Origin: Batillaria attramentaria
Lineage: Eukaryota > Mollusca > Gastropoda > Batillariidae
Direction of reading: 5' to 3'
Assembly (NCBI GenBank): GCA_018292915.2
Contig: JACVVK020000488.1
Coordinates: forward strand, 290,501-354,500
DNA length: 64,000 nucleotides
Shown here: in pieces, positions 1 to 12,569 of the stretch
Layout of the letters: each line of letters opens with the position of its first letter
Position numbering within the stretch: the stretch's first letter is position 1
Made by a program: the position numbers and the translations under genes
Notes under the pieces: generated by a model
The model's input: only the letters and a program-made list of their open reading frames with translations
What the model was told of the DNA's origin: nothing
Database searches by the model: none

Positions 1-40
1 TAAATAAATAAAATGGAAGATTTTCCTCTTTTCAGAGAGA

Positions 41-220
41 GTGGGTGGGATGGGTGTTTGGGGGTTTAACTGTGACGTCCTTTTCCACCACATACGGGTG
101 ATATCAAAGACGGGGCAACGATGGAAAAGCCAGCACAAATATTTGGTCCCAGCCGGGATACGAACTCACGACCCGAGCATTGAGAATCCAACGCTCTACC
201 ATTCGGCCACCCCGACTCCC
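41..220 (-). mobile_element. tRNA-derived SINE, family 1, near full length
   Basis: Read on the - strand, a tRNA-like head comes first (A-box-like TGGCCGAATGG, then a GTTCGTATCCC B box), followed by a fixed body (CCAAATATTTG, GTTGCCCCGTCTTTGATATC, ACGTTAAAC) and a CCCACCC-rich 3' end. The same ~175-bp arrangement recurs at 445-616, 8043-8223, 16912-17083 and, truncated, at 13488, 13628, 17098 and 55591. A head with internal RNA polymerase III boxes in many dispersed copies indicates a SINE rather than a tRNA gene. It faces the next copy head-to-head. Confidence 0.8.
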
Positions 221-444
221 CCTTTTCAGAGGGGGATGAGGTAGAGGGAGCACTGGATGACAGAAACAGAAACAAAACACCCTTAACTCTCACCCCGACC
301 CCCCAAAAACTAAAACTCTAGAACAGACCTTTCAAAATGGCAAGAGTTATTTGTTGAGTCCTTGTCAATTCAGTAGGACAGGGTCGGATAGAATGGCCAT
401 TTTGACTTTTCAGTTTAAAAATGGGGAGGAGGAGGGGGGGGGGG

Positions 445-616
445 GGCGGAGTGGCCGAATGGTAGAGCGTTGGACTTCTAATGCTCGGGTCGTGAGTTCG
501 TATCCCGACTGGGGCCAAATATTTGCGCTGGGTTTTTCATCGTTGCCCCGTCTTTGATATCGCCCGTATGTGGTGGAAAAGGACGTTAAACCCCCAAACA
601 CCCATCCCACCCAACC
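445..616 (+). mobile_element. tRNA-derived SINE, family 1, near full length
   Basis: The head contains GTGGCCGAATGGTAGAGCG and the B box GTTCGTATCCCG. The body and the CCCATCCCACCC 3' end match the copy at 41-220 in opposite orientation. A poly-G run immediately precedes the head. I see no clear target duplication. Confidence 0.8.
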
Positions 617-2973
617 TTTTTTATTTTTTTTAAATGGAATAATCCAGACTGACGATTAACTGACATTCTATCGAAGATCTTTTTCAATAATTATTCCCCA
701 GTACCAGAGACATACATATCTCTGCCAGTACGTAATCTTACTCGCTGTTTAAACGTCATTTGGATAAGATGACGTTGGGTGTATTTTTAGGTACAGATGC
801 CGTATGATGTGTTGAGCTGAACTTGTGAGAAATTGTAAATAGTATATGCTGGTGTAACGGGAAGTGACGTGACACTGACAGAACTTTTTGAGTTCTAATC
901 AGCTGACGTGTTGTGCACCGACTGCTGAGTCCAAAAATAGCACCAGAGAGAGAGAGAGAGAGCGTCAAAGTCTCACGAAAAACAGAAATTCCTGCATCTC
1001 ACTCGCGAATCTCTGTTCACAGAGTCTCTCCAACCAGAGACAATAATTTTATTATCTAACGCCGCCTCAGCCAACAGAATCTCTCCTAACTGGACGAGCG
1101 ATCGATACGGCCAGCCCATCGTCAGTGTTTTGAGTGACAGGATTGCTGTCGTCTGCTCGCGCTCTGGGGGCGTGGCTTAGGCGCCTGAGCTGCAATGGCG
1201 CTGGCTGTGTTTACCCTTGTGCCGTAAAGCCACCGTGCTAATTGCAATTGGTCAGTCGCGCTCGGTCAACGCACAACAACAGGGGGAGTGAACTCGCGGA
1301 AAGATTACATCTACCCGCAGCTGCCTTCTGCCTGTCCTTTGAACACGAAAGCGAGGTAAGTTTTTTTTTTATTTATTTATTTACCTGCCTAGGAGATTTT
1401 TTTTTCTTGTGTGTTCCTTTTACAAAAATGCACACTGACAAATTGTGATTTTCTTCCTCACAAAAAGATCATTGTAGTCATTGATCGATTGATCGCTTAT
1501 TCCACGCTGAACAAACATCATAAAAATCAATTTGATATTTTGAATATTACCTCCCCCCCCAAAAAAAAAAAAAAAAAAAAAAAATCAGGGATAAACTAGT
1601 TTACCTGAGGATTTTTTCCCCCTGGAAGAAAATGACTTCATAATCCGTTTTCAGTATCGAGTAGAGGCTCGGGCATGTTTAGGGTTTGGGACAGACATGT
1701 TAATGGCGATTGAGAGGTCTCTGGGGAGCAGGTAGCAGCAAGGGCTCAGACACCTCGTGTGTGTACCGATTAGCTTGTCGCTAATTATCGGCCATTCTGG
1801 GCAAAAAGACTGCGTGAAGTGAGAGACGGGGTCGCGATTTCGGCCCTTCTGATCCGATAGTTTATCCTGTGAGGCGCAGGTGCAAGGAATTTCGGACACG
1901 GGACAATCGCAGAAAACCGCCAACACGCGCGTACGATACACATGTACCCCAGAGCTGCCTTGTCAGTTTCGGTAGTCGTGTGTCTGTAACACCCTGGGTC
2001 CAATCGTCGGGGTAGTTTGACCTAGCCACGCGCCCAAGCTCAGTTGGTGCTCCCTAATTAGTCTGTGGTGAACAGTGATGAGCTTTCGGCGCTTCTGATC
2101 AAAGGAGGAACATTATGGAAGAGAGAATGGTATAATTTCGGACCCCAAAATACACTTTCGTGCGGTGTGTGTGTCTGAGGCTTGAGTATAAGACTAAATA
2201 CCTCGGCAGCGAGAGGGTTTTCACCACTGAGACATTTCAAACGACATGATTGAGTGTGTGTTGCCCAGGGGAGATCGGGAGAACGTACCGTTTTCACATT
2301 CCTACTCTAGCGACTACGCGTTTGGACCGAAGGTAAGCGGTGATTTGTGATAATAATGGCTTTATTGTTTATTACTTGTCATTTCCGAAAAAAAAAAATT
2401 CAGACCAGAAATACTGGTGGTTTGCCGCCATGTTCTGAAAATAAAATCTCCACAGACTTTTATTTATTTATTTTTTAAAATTATTTTTATTATTAATATT
2501 ATATATTTTTGGAGGGGGGGGGGGGGTATTACATGAACCACCATAGTCATTGATATAACCTCGGTAATTTTATTTCAGCAAAGGAAAGACGATTTCTGTC
2601 GTCACAATAAAGAAACGTCCGGAAACACACCTGCGAAGCAAATATTCTGATTTGTTTGAAAGTATTAAGACAGCAAATTTCCAGATCGGTTGTTCATGGC
2701 ACGTGAAAAATAACGGAAGATACGTTAATAAGTAAAATACAAAACAAAACTGAAAACAAACAAAAACGAGAGGGCTCATTTACACGAGAAAAAATAACCA
2801 CGTAAATAACAAACACCTAAAATAACTACATATATAATTATGTATATTTAACTAACTAACTATTTCTTCTTCTGCATTTCCTGTTCAATAGGAATTGTGT
2901 CGTTAAAATTGTGACAATGCTAACTAACGTGTTAGGGCCTGTTGCAGTAACCTGTGAACGCTTCTTAATAATA
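617..2973. other. Stretch without an identifiable gene; two consensus splice donors
   Basis: No ORF of convincing composition is present. A short (AG)n tract lies at 945-962, a poly-A run near 1561-1584 and a poly-G run near 2513-2526. Two good + strand splice donors, GCGAG|GTAAGT at 1355/1356 and CGAAG|GTAAGC at 2332/2333, follow moderately GC-rich sequence containing a GC-box-like GGGGCGTGGC near 1167. They could end non-coding 5' exons, but nothing in the sequence links them to a downstream gene. Confidence 0.35.
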
Positions 2974-3013
2974 CGAGGGCTGTTCAAATATTAATGGGAA
3001 TGGGCCTGCCATT
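2974..3013 (+). repeat. mariner left terminal inverted repeat
   Basis: The outer 26 bp (2974-2999) match the reverse complement of 4276-4301 with a single mismatch. Beyond that the similarity continues with a 3-nt insertion (GGGAATGggcCTGCCATT against GGGAATGCTGCCATT), giving about 40 bp. A TA lies directly outside. Confidence 0.92.
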
Positions 3014-3120
3014 TTATAAGTAAACATCGCACAGAAAATAATTTTATACCAAAAGAAAATCTGGCTCAAGCCCTATAAACATGCAGAAAAGAATGATGAC
3101 ATCATGACGCATTTTAGAGT

Positions 3121-4229
3121 ATGACCTCATTAAAATCGTCATCCAAACTGCTGAGCCAGAAAACCACGGACGCCGAGAATGAGCATTTTCGCTTCTACAC
3201 ATTCATGAGGCTAAAACTCGGAGACAATGGCAAGAAAATCCTTCAAGATTTGCAAGCTGTTTTTGGAGCCAAGTGTGTCGGTAAGAGCACAGTTTACAGA
3301 TGGGTCGAAGCTTTTCTAACTGAACAAGGGCCTTCAAGCTCAGGTACCAGTCCTGGCCGTCCACTCTCAGCTCGGAACGAAAGAAACATTACCCTTGTGA
3401 AAAGCCTGATTGACGAAGACCCACATTCGACCATACGCGAGTTGAGTGAAGCATGTGACCTCTCTATCGGCACCATACACAACATTCTGCATGAAGATCT
3501 TCAAATGAGAAACTTGGCTGCAAGATGGGTACCCCATCTCTTAACTGACGAACAAAAGAAACGGCGGGTTGATTGCTCACGCCAACTGCTTCAAGATTTT
3601 GAGCCAAATGGACCAAAACGCCTGTGTGACATAGTGACCGGTGATGAATCTTGGCTCACGTTTTACGGCATCCCCAACAAACGCTGCAACCGGGCATGGG
3701 TAGGCCCAGATGGAGACCGACCAGTTGTCCTGAGGCCAGGATTTCAGAGCCGGAAGCGTCTTTTCTCTATATTTTTTTCAGCACCCAAGGCGTCGTGGCT
3801 CTTGATATTCTTCCGGCGAAGGCTTCCATCACTGCCACGTACTATACCAAAGTGGTGCTCCGGAAAGTGGTGGATGCGATCTGCGAGCAGCGCCCAACCG
3901 TTGGAACCTCAAGGACCTTAATGCTTAATGATAATGCAGCCCCCCACAAAGCCAAGATCACCACGACCTTCCTAGAGGAAAGAGAGATCAAAGTCTTGGC
4001 CCATCCCCCCTACAGTCCGGACTTGGCACCGTGTGACTTCTGGCTCTTTCCTATCTTGAAAGAGCGACTCGCTGGACGCAAGTTTGATCGAATCCAAGAC
4101 CTCTCAAAAGCCGTGAAATCAGAGCTCGAGGGTATCCCGAGGGAAGAGTACCAGAGGGCGCTTCATATGTGGCGAACAAGACTGGAAACATGCATTTGGG
4201 CCAAGGGTGAATACTTCGAGGGGATGTAG
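3121..4229 (+). pseudogene. mariner transposase (DD34D), one frameshift
   Basis: Transposases of this family bind the terminal repeats in the nucleus and cut and paste the element. Reading starts at ATG 3121. Two helix-turn-helix regions (about residues 25-67 and 95-125) are joined by a GRP linker (residues 79-81). WVPHLL follows at 136-141, then the first catalytic aspartate in TGDESW (residue 175, near 3643). The frame shifts within a T7 run at 3772-3778. In the second frame (to stop 4227-4229) come NDNAAPH and YSPDLAPCDFW, whose aspartates are separated by 34 residues, the DD34D spacing of mariner. All catalytic aspartates are present, so one indel is the only visible defect. It may be real or a homopolymer error. 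Confidence 0.92.
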
Positions 4230-4264
4230 AAGTTTGGAGTCGATCCGATGCAAGACACGTGAGT

Positions 4265-4301
4265 AATGGCAGCATTCCCAATAATATTTGAACAGCCCTC
4301 G
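4265..4301 (-). repeat. mariner right terminal inverted repeat
   Basis: This is the reverse complement of the left end (26 outer bp with one mismatch, 37 bp in all), ending in CCCTCG next to TA at 4302-4303. The flanking DNA is (TAA)n, so the element landed in a TA-rich target. Confidence 0.92.
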
Positions 4302-4359
4302 TAATAATAATAATAATAATTGACGACAGGTCTAATCGCTCTTCTTACTTAATATTTTT

Positions 4360-4765
4360 TCTCGAAATTTCAATCACACCCTCATAGCCTCACAGTCACA
4401 TGTGCATGCATGGGAACACACAGTCACATGTGCATGCATGGAAACAGGGAATGCATTACATGCATTAACTTTGACCGTTTGGTGTATGGCAAGAATGTGT
4501 TTACGACAGTATCATGAACGTGATGTTACCATTTAATGTCACTCCAAGTCGGTTTTCATTTTTTTTTCTGTTTTTTTTTTTTTTTTTGGTTTCAAAATTG
4601 CAGTTACACCCTGATAGCTTATTAACACGATTTCTTCACATGACTTGTGCATGCATGAGAGTAGGGAATGCATTATTTAAGTTTAAGCGTTTTGTCTATG
4701 TCAAAGTGTGTTTACAAAAGTGTTTCGGACTTGACGTTACCGTGGTTATTCCTAATCTGTCATAA
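4360..4765 (+). repeat. Diverged tandem duplication, ~200-235-bp unit
   Basis: Two copies run at about 4360-4535 and 4590-4745. Shared landmarks are TCACACCCT/TTACACCCT, TGTGCATGCATG, GGGAATGCATTA, GTGTGTTTAC and a shared GACGTTACC/GATGTTACC end. They are separated by a poly-T tract. The left copy also contains a small internal duplication of CACAGTCACATGTGCATGCATG. No coding potential is seen. Confidence 0.55.
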
Positions 4766-5605
4766 AAACTCGAGGAATAATAATAATTAAACAAACGAAT
4801 AAACAAACAAAAATCAGGATGAACAATTCCGTCGTTTAGAAGAAAAAAATTATGACTTTATGACTGCGCCAGGTAGTGTAACTGGTGTTTGCGATTAACT
4901 TAAAGATGGTTTATTGGTGAGTGAGGTGTAACATTATTACCCGAGAAAGACCTTTTATTACTGATTTCTTTTTTAAATGCCACAGTGGGTCAGATATCTA
5001 GATTACTTTTCGTTCACGCACGTTCCTGCAAATTCCTGTGCATAAATTGTTATGAATTTTATCGGGATATTGATCAGTCTTTATTTTCGTTGTAAAATTG
5101 ACATTTTTAACCATGAAATTAATATGAAACTGATTTGATAATAAAGCTATGCGTGGGATGACCTCCCCAACATTCCTCCCCCCCCCCCGCCCTCCAGCGT
5201 AGAACACATCTCTTCTTGTATTCTATGTATGCATGTAACTGAGTATGTATGCATGTATGGAGAGAGAAGCTTTTGAAAAAAAAAAAAAAAAAAAGGAAAA
5301 AAAAAAGAGGTGAGTTTTGGAAGGGAGAGAATAGAGAAGAAAAGAAACACAGAGCTAAATAATGAAACTGTACCATCAGACACATACCATATATGTATCG
5401 TATCATGAAGTCGGGACAAAAATGTGGGCTGTTGGTGACACTTTACTAATACGGTTTCTTGGTTGTCGCTGTGGGTATTCTTGTTGCCCATTAGTCCATA
5501 CTGTTGTTGTTTTATTGTCTGTTGCGATATTCGTTATGGCGTATTTGGCGGTGGTGGCTTTGTAAACTGTAGTGAGCAATAACGACTGAAGCTTGCATGG
5601 CCTGA
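4766..5605. other. Intergenic, no gene seen
   Basis: AT-rich DNA with a poly-C run near 5179 and a poly-A run near 5278. Open frames here consist of low-complexity residues and have no recognisable domain. Confidence 0.4.
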
Positions 5606-5809
5606 AGCGCATACATACATACATGTATACATGTACACATACATACATGCATACATACATACATACATGCATATATACATACATACATACATACATACAT
5701 GCATATATATATACATACATACATACATACATGTACATACATACATAGATAGTACATGCATACATACATACATACATGTATACATACATACATACATCAT
5801 TACATGTAC

Positions 5810-5897
<88 letters not shown>

Positions 5898-5908
5898 GCG
5901 CGCGCGCG
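5606..5908 (+). repeat. Compound microsatellite (ACAT)n-(CA)n-(CG)n
   Basis: About 210 bp of imperfect (ACAT)n pass into ~77 bp of (CA)n and then 13 bp of alternating CG. The final ~90 bp alternate purine and pyrimidine and are therefore Z-DNA-prone. Long ORFs across this tract on both strands are artefacts of the repeat. Confidence 0.95.
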
Positions 5909-6421
5909 AATACATATTTACAGACAGACAGACAGAGGGCACACTTGGCGCAGGGGGGGGGGGGGGACTGAATGGCGCAATTTGATAGCATGCGATATAC
6001 ATGTCAGTTATGTTAGCAAAAAATAAATAAAATAATAACAAGACATGTAATAATTGGGGGGGGGGGGGGGGGGGCGGGGACAAAAAAAAAACAACCCAAA
6101 ACAAAATGAAAAAGTACATGTACGGGAATCACCAGTCTCTCTGTTCAGTTTCATACCTCACGCCTCAGTCGGTTCCCCAAACGTGTAGTGTAATTTTTCC
6201 ATTCGCAATCCGCACTCTCAGCACACGCACTGTGCCTCGCATAATTATTATCAAACCATGGCGTCCAATCGATTGTTTTGTTCCAGCCGCACTGAGGCCT
6301 CTGTCACGATCAACCGTATTTCATCATTGGATAACCAGCATGACACCGACTAGCTGTACGTTTTATCATGTCTGGAGAACGATTACACGTACTTCAGTGG
6401 ATTAGGTCGAGTTTGGATTGA

Positions 6422-6456
<35 letters not shown>

Positions 6457-6844
6457 GCAGAAACAAAAAAAACACGAACCTCACTCCCCCCCCCCCCCCT
6501 AAAAAGTCCCCTTTCCGATTGCTAAACGCGTCTAGTTAAGTTACTGTCATGTTGAGTAGCCAGCAGCAGACAAAGCATTAGGGTGACTGAAACGGGGTAA
6601 TTCCATCTTTGCTAGGCCAACTGATGTTTTGTGGAACAGTTTTGCTCGTGTATGCGACTGTACGCTCGAAATACTCTTATCTTGTACAGGTCTCAATGCG
6701 ATCCAGTGTCGTTTACACTTAGCGCGAGCAGTCGAATATTCAAATTCTACGACTGATGTTACATTACTGGAGCTCTCAGTGCGGTCGCCGGGACCTCGAG
6801 TACGCGTCTGGGTGGCTCAGTGCCAGTGTTACAGACGTTGTCAG
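5909..6844. other. Intergenic with poly-G and (AAC)n tracts
   Basis: Contains poly-G runs near 5951 and 6057, (AAC)n at 6424-6456 and a C-run near 6487. No gene is recognised. Confidence 0.4.
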
Positions 6845-6944
6845 TGTCCAAGTGTCTAAGTGGTGTAATGACAGATATCACGAGAAAAACTCATAACGGC
6901 CTGTGAGCATAAGAATGGCAGCATTAGCTCCTTTTATAATCAGG
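6845..6944 (+). repeat. Unnamed dispersed repeat, copy 1 of a local pair
   Basis: It shares GTCTAAGTGGTGTRATGA, CTGTGAGCATAA and TAGCTCCTTTTA in the same order and spacing with 7624-7720. The family is not identified and the copies are non-coding. Confidence 0.6.
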
Positions 6945-7023
6945 ATGTGTTTTCAGTCAATCCTGCCTGAAAACCCATTTCGATCTTCATCCTCCCATAG
7001 ATGTGCAGTTTTGTCGTACCTCT

Positions 7024-7202
<179 letters not shown>

Positions 7203-7367
7203 GCATGAGTTTTTGGGTTTTTTTGGTTGTTTTGCAAGTTTTATTTGTCTTGTGTTTGTTTTATCTGTCTTTTATCTATGCACATAAATATGTATTCTAT
7301 GTAGGTCGCCTAGATCTTACATACGGTTAGACCCTATACACATAATCTAGTTGTATTATTATCATTA

Positions 7368-7371
<4 letters not shown>

Positions 7372-7424
<53 letters not shown>
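7372..7424 (+). repeat. (GA)n microsatellite
   Basis: 53 bp of uninterrupted GA. The neighbouring DNA has no gene. Confidence 0.95.
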
Positions 7425-7428
<4 letters not shown>

Positions 7429-7623
7429 GCTCCATCCTCAGGCGATGGAAAAGGTGGTTAAAAACGAGTTAAGCATTATCTTATCCGCGTACGAAGTTTG
7501 CGCATGTTTCATTATCTTCAGATAATCTCTGAACTTCGTCGTTTGTTTTGGGGTTTCTTTTGTCCTAGTCTGGGTTAGGCCCGTAGCCGTGGGTTAAATT
7601 AACCTCGAGTTTTACATACGGGC

Positions 7624-7720
7624 CCAGATGTCTAAGTGGTGTGATGATTGATCTGTAACACGAAAACAGTTCAGAGCGATCTGTGAGCATAAAAAATAGT
7701 AGCAATAGCTCCTTTTACCG
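7624..7720 (+). repeat. Unnamed dispersed repeat, copy 2 of a local pair
   Basis: Diverged copy of 6845-6944 in the same orientation, about 0.8 kb away, with substitutions and small indels. Confidence 0.6.
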
Positions 7721-8042
7721 CATTGAGAGCTCTACTAATCACCAAGATGGAGTATTTCGAGGATACAAGCGCACTCACGAGCAAAGCTGGCTTACTGAAC
7801 ATGGATATAGCCCGGTTGTGCAGTGTACATGATGAAATCATACGCTGTAAATAAACTACAGTTAAACTGTTCAGTTTTCATCATTTTCCACAAGCATTCA
7901 CTGGCAGTGGATTTTTTTTTTCAGGCGACAGGATCTGAGTAACAAAGTTACTTACTAAGAGACTGGACAGTACATATATACTGAGACACATTAACATTTC
8001 GATCTGCAGACTGACTTCTTTTGCTCCAAACTCTGTTATCTG

Positions 8043-8223
8043 TCGGGGGGAGCCGGGGTGGCCAAATAGCAGAGCGTTGGACTCTCAATGCTCGGGTCGT
8101 GAGTTCGAATCCCGCCGGCTGGGGCCAAATATTTGTGTTGGCCTTTTTTTATCGTTGCCCTGTCTTTGATATCACCCGTATGTGGTGGAAAAGGACGTTA
8201 AACACCCAAACACCCACCCACCC
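8043..8223 (+). mobile_element. tRNA-derived SINE, family 1, full length with target duplication
   Basis: The head (GGTGGCCAAATAGCAGAGCG, B box GTTCGAATCCC), body and CACCCACCCACC 3' end are complete. The 10-bp direct repeat CTGTTATCTG lies at 8033-8042 and 8224-8233, a target-site duplication that fixes the ends and shows LINE-style retroposition. This is the best reference copy in the window. Confidence 0.93.
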
Positions 8224-8384
8224 CTGTTATCTGCCAGGAAAAATCTGCAATCAAACCATGGTATGCATAGGTAGCGTGTCATTTTCATTACATTTGCATG
8301 GCTTTAATTCAGTTACTACCAAGCAATGTTGGCGTTGTGCACCAGTGGCCTCATTTAAAAAAAAAAAGGTCTGCATGGATGTAG

Positions 8385-8545
8385 ATTTGGCTTAGTGGGA
8401 GTGTTGCACTTGGATTATACTCGTGTTTGCTGCAGTGGAAGCCGTCAAGGAACCGTTACTCTTGCCTGATTTTCGCATACAGGGCCAGATCCGAAAACTG
8501 AGAGTCAAAAACGTGGGATACTCGTGCGCGGTACGGAATGTATTA
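8385..8545 (+). repeat. Unnamed dispersed repeat (partner at 33943)
   Basis: It shares GGAGTGTTGCACTT, ACTCGTGTTTGCTGCA, GCCGTCAAGGAACCGTTA and CTTGCCTGATTTTCGCA with 33943-34100, in order and at similar spacing. That is about 80% identity by eye over ~150 bp. It has no tRNA head and no inverted ends that I can see. Confidence 0.7.
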
Positions 8546-10285
8546 ATAAATTATGCAAATGAGTCGTTTCAACATACGTGTCAAATACAAGAGGAAACTG
8601 GGCTCGAAACAAAGAAAATACGCTCTTAAAACGTCGAGTAATTTTCTTCTGTTCGTGTTTCGTTCTGAAATGTGTTTTTAATCATTTTAGGATCATTTGT
8701 AAGGATCATTTTCCATGTTTGCAAACTGCACTATTGTTTGAAGCAAAGAAGTACAATTTACATAAAATTGCGCATGTAAATTTGACAGATGGTAAACTAT
8801 ATTTTCCAAGAACAGCACATGCAACAACAACAACAACCGTGCATCAACAACAACAATTACGACAATCGATGAAGTCAAGTCTGTTCCGGCCCATTAAGGA
8901 ACGACACACACCTAACAGCTTATTATTCATTAACACCCCCCCCCCCCAACCCCCCCCTCCCCCCCCCAAAAAAAAAAACCCACCAAAACAAAACAAAAAA
9001 AAAAACAAAAACAGTGGACATGCTGGTATACAAAATTTGAAGGCGACGTTCCGAACGAAATCGCGCGGTAAGGTCTGTTTTGTTCGCACGGCACTCACCA
9101 ACACAAAGCGCGCTTTTATAACACTTTACCTGGCTTTCTCTCTTGATACAAAAACGATTATACACACAGCCTCTTCCGATAAGCCATGTCCAAGAGGCAG
9201 TCATTACATAGCTGCTTACACAGCTTCTTAATCCTTTGACTGCGGTTACAGTTTCTTCGACACGAAACAGGGGCTAAACTGGCAGAAAATGCGACACGGA
9301 GATAAGATAGAGGCGATCACGGGGATTAACTGACCATGTAAAAGGCCGCTTTAGGCCCGATAGTAGGCTGATAGTAGGGCCGACTGCGCTCTATTTCCCA
9401 CCATTGTCCGGGTAGACACGAGATGATTGTGTTGAAGGGTTTGGCGACGATAATAGTAGCTGGTGATAAGAATTATGTCTTGGGAAACTTTTAGTACAGG
9501 AAAACACGGCCGTCGATAGTTCAGTTTGAAAATTCGTCACGGTTTTGGTCGAAAGGTGGTGAACGGAATCGAGGATGAGCTCTTGCGGGACTTGCGGGTT
9601 GTGCTGACTCGTTGTCTCAAGGTTGTGTGGACCTGTTTGAGAGCGAGTTTCCTGACACTCTGGTTATTCGTTCACCTCCCCGCACCCTCACCCTCCCCCA
9701 TCGCACCCCCCGCCCCCTCTAGTACTTCACAATAAAGCATTTTATTCCGAGCGAAAAAAAAAACACACAAAAAAAAACACTGAACAAATCTAAAAACCAA
9801 AACAGTTAAAACTAAGCCAGACCACACACCGAGGCACAAGAAGCATTATGTGAAGAGGCACATGAAAATATGAGTAAAAAAAATATGTGGGATACATTCA
9901 TGGGCTATGGCCGCTGCCGCGAAAAACACAAAACAAAAACAAACAAACAATGCAACGACAGCAAACAACCCATATTATATAGCTCTAGGACAGAGGGTCA
10001 CCTCTTGAAGAGAACAGCGGAGACGCATCTTGTCTGTTTGCACATAAGTTCTGTCCCGACTAGACCCCGCTGAGCAGACACAGGATAACAGCCTTCACCA
10101 GACGAATGTCAGCTTGCCTTGGAAAATCGTGTGGTTTGTTGCTGTTGTTGTTGTGGATGGTTTTTGATGAATCAAAACTGGAGTAATACTTTATGATCGA
10201 TAATTATCGCGATTGCATGTACTTACGTTTTACGAACCAAACTATGGGTGTTCTTTGCTTTCAAAAGCTGAATAAGCGAAGTGTA

Positions 10286-10328
<43 letters not shown>

Positions 10329-12523
10329 CTTGTTCACCCGTCAGTATGATCATTTCCTCCCCACGCCCTGCGTGCAGTGATCATGAATTTCAGTTTTAAC
10401 TGCAATTTTCACCCCATAATAACTCTAAGAACAAAAGATGCCTCCAAGCTCAATAGGCCTTTATCACAGGGCAGGGAGTTTCTGTGACAGGCGGTGGTTT
10501 GAACCCCCGTCAAGGCCCCGTCACCTCCAGCAAACCACCCGACGGAACCCCCCTCGGCCTCCGGAAGTTGCTTGCGTGCGCCACTTGCGTGCGCAGCTCT
10601 GCATCAGCGCGTGCTCTCGGCCGGCGGGAACAAGAGAGGGAGCCGCAATGGAGATGAAAACAGACAAATTGCCAGTCATTTAGACCCGTCATTTTCGCTG
10701 ATTGCCATAATAACGGGAAGCGTGCCGTCCGCGGGTTCTGTCCCTTGCATAGCTCTCGTGTACCGTCTTCTTCGTCTCCTTCCCGTTCCCAGCTTCCCCC
10801 GCGGGCCGCCATTACAACGTTGCACTGGCTTATTATCTTATTTGCACACCGTCAGGACTCGCCCTGGCCGTTTTTACCCATGCTTTTCTGCTCGTGTTCA
10901 GGCTCCCAGCCCGCCATTAGAGCATCGCGCACAGCTATTAGATGATTGGACCGCCAACGGGCCTATCAGCGACCGAGTTAGCCTCTCTGGATGTTATAGG
11001 CAAAAACGGTGGCTAAAAGCACTCTGTCAAAATTTTCAGCGGCGTTCCATCACGTGAAATGAACCAGATCCGGTGTTCTTTTTCCGAGGAGGGTTAAATA
11101 ACCAATTTGACATGTAGTTGGACCCGGTTTTCCGTATGTTTTTGAGACTTTTTTGTTGAGGTAATCCGAAAGACATTTGCATTTTAAACAGCAGAATTAT
11201 CGGACATTTTGGAACCTGAAATTTAGAACCGCAAGGAGACACGAAGGAGCTTTACACAGTTTCGAGAGATTACAGGATTTTCACAAGACAGAAAGAATGC
11301 ATGATTCTGAGCTTTGAATAGCCAGTATGAACCGAGACAACAATGTTGGCGACAGTAATAAAATCTTCGTTGTCTTTGTCAAATACCACCATCGTCATCC
11401 ACTGTTTTCTGTCCTTACGAAACCATCGGTATGATAATTAAGTGCATCTACGCCAGACTTATTTTACGGAAAAGTTGTAATTTTGATGTTCTATTTTTAA
11501 AAAAAAAAATCTTTGTGCAAAATTTGATAGGTTTTTAATTTTTTTTTTAACGAAGTTGTAAAACGCACCACTCTCCGCAGTTTCAAAACCCGCTCCTTTA
11601 AAAAAAAGTCGGTGTTGAACAAAAAACGACAAGTCCATTATGAGCGCTAATGCATGTGTGAAAAACGCAAATCATTACTGGCACATTTACGGGTTGAAGA
11701 TTTACCCAAACGCCAGAAACTGGCCCTGAAACTAGTAAAAGCTCTAACTTCCTGATCTTGGAATTTCGGCGGTAAAATTTGAACAAAAAAAAAAACCTGC
11801 AAATTGCTGCCAATTACCTCTCTGTCTCCCTCACCTACGTTTTCGCCTCCCCCTTTTTTACTTCCTGAAGACGTCTTAAGAAGTGCCCGCAGCATTGGAT
11901 CGGCCCTAGGTTGACAATTTCACTCCTCAGTCAGCACTGAAGTCAGCGCCCTGTAGCGGCTGACAAAGTGTACCCTGCACGCCATCATACTGAGTAGGGG
12001 GGAGACTATTAACTTATGAAGCCGCCAGGGGGAGCCATTTCTTCGCTCCATTTCCATGTGCGATGATTATTTGCTTCCCAGTCGTTGACGCGCGGTCATT
12101 ACTTTGCGTCTCGCCGTTTAAAGGCAAGGGAAGAGGAGATGATGGAAGTTAAAACGCCTGGGAGTGTGAAGGCCGGCACGCGCCGTTACCAGCTCTTTGA
12201 CTTCGTGAAAGGATTTGAAGCAAGGATACCACCCAGAGGGCTCTCTCTCTCTCTCTCTTCATCTCTCTAGCGCGCAGTCTGGAAGAGAAACCGGTAATTT
12301 AGGGATGATTTCAGGCGCAGAAAACAGCCGAAAAACTGACCAGAATTGCTGTAATCAAGACCGCTGAAGCGCACTGAGATCACGCCTAATTCAAACCACC
12401 AGCAAGCTTTTACAATTTTTTTTCCTCTTTCGTGTTTTGTGAAGCGCGGGCTTCCATCTTTTTCAGTTTTATGCTTGGAGGGGAGGGGGGGGGGGATGAG
12501 TGGGAGAGACACGACTGAAGGAG

Positions 12524-12569
<46 letters not shown>

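Larger units (their letters stand above)
2974..4301 (+). mobile_element. mariner-family DNA transposon, complete ends, one frameshift
   Basis: The element is 1,328 bp, a typical mariner length. It is bounded by inverted repeats starting CGAGGGCTGTTCAAATATT and flanked on both sides by the TA dinucleotide (2972-2973 and 4302-4303), the target duplication of the Tc1/mariner superfamily. Its single gene is a DD34D transposase broken by one frameshift at a T7 run. The nearly identical ends and otherwise intact frame suggest a fairly young copy. The broken frame makes it non-autonomous as assembled. Confidence 0.93.

Noticed and set aside
445..520. tRNA genes at the SINE heads (also 8050, 15070, 24957)
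   Set aside because: A and B boxes are present, but the acceptor stems do not pair and each head is fused to a repeated body, so these are SINEs.
5403..6119. Long ORFs of Tyr/Met/Cys/Val or Thr/His repeats across 5.4-6.1 kb, 7.0-7.2 kb, 28.4-28.8 kb and 52.0-52.3 kb
   Set aside because: They are translations of (ACAT)n, (CA)n and (GT)n microsatellites, open on both strands for compositional reasons.
9230..9300. Possible piggyBac end (TTAATCCTTTGACTGCGG)
   Set aside because: Only one end is visible and no inverted partner was found nearby.
10440..11057. GC-rich ORFs at 10438-11057
   Set aside because: Overlapping frames are open on both strands, with no domain, no splice context and compositional Arg/Pro/Ser content.
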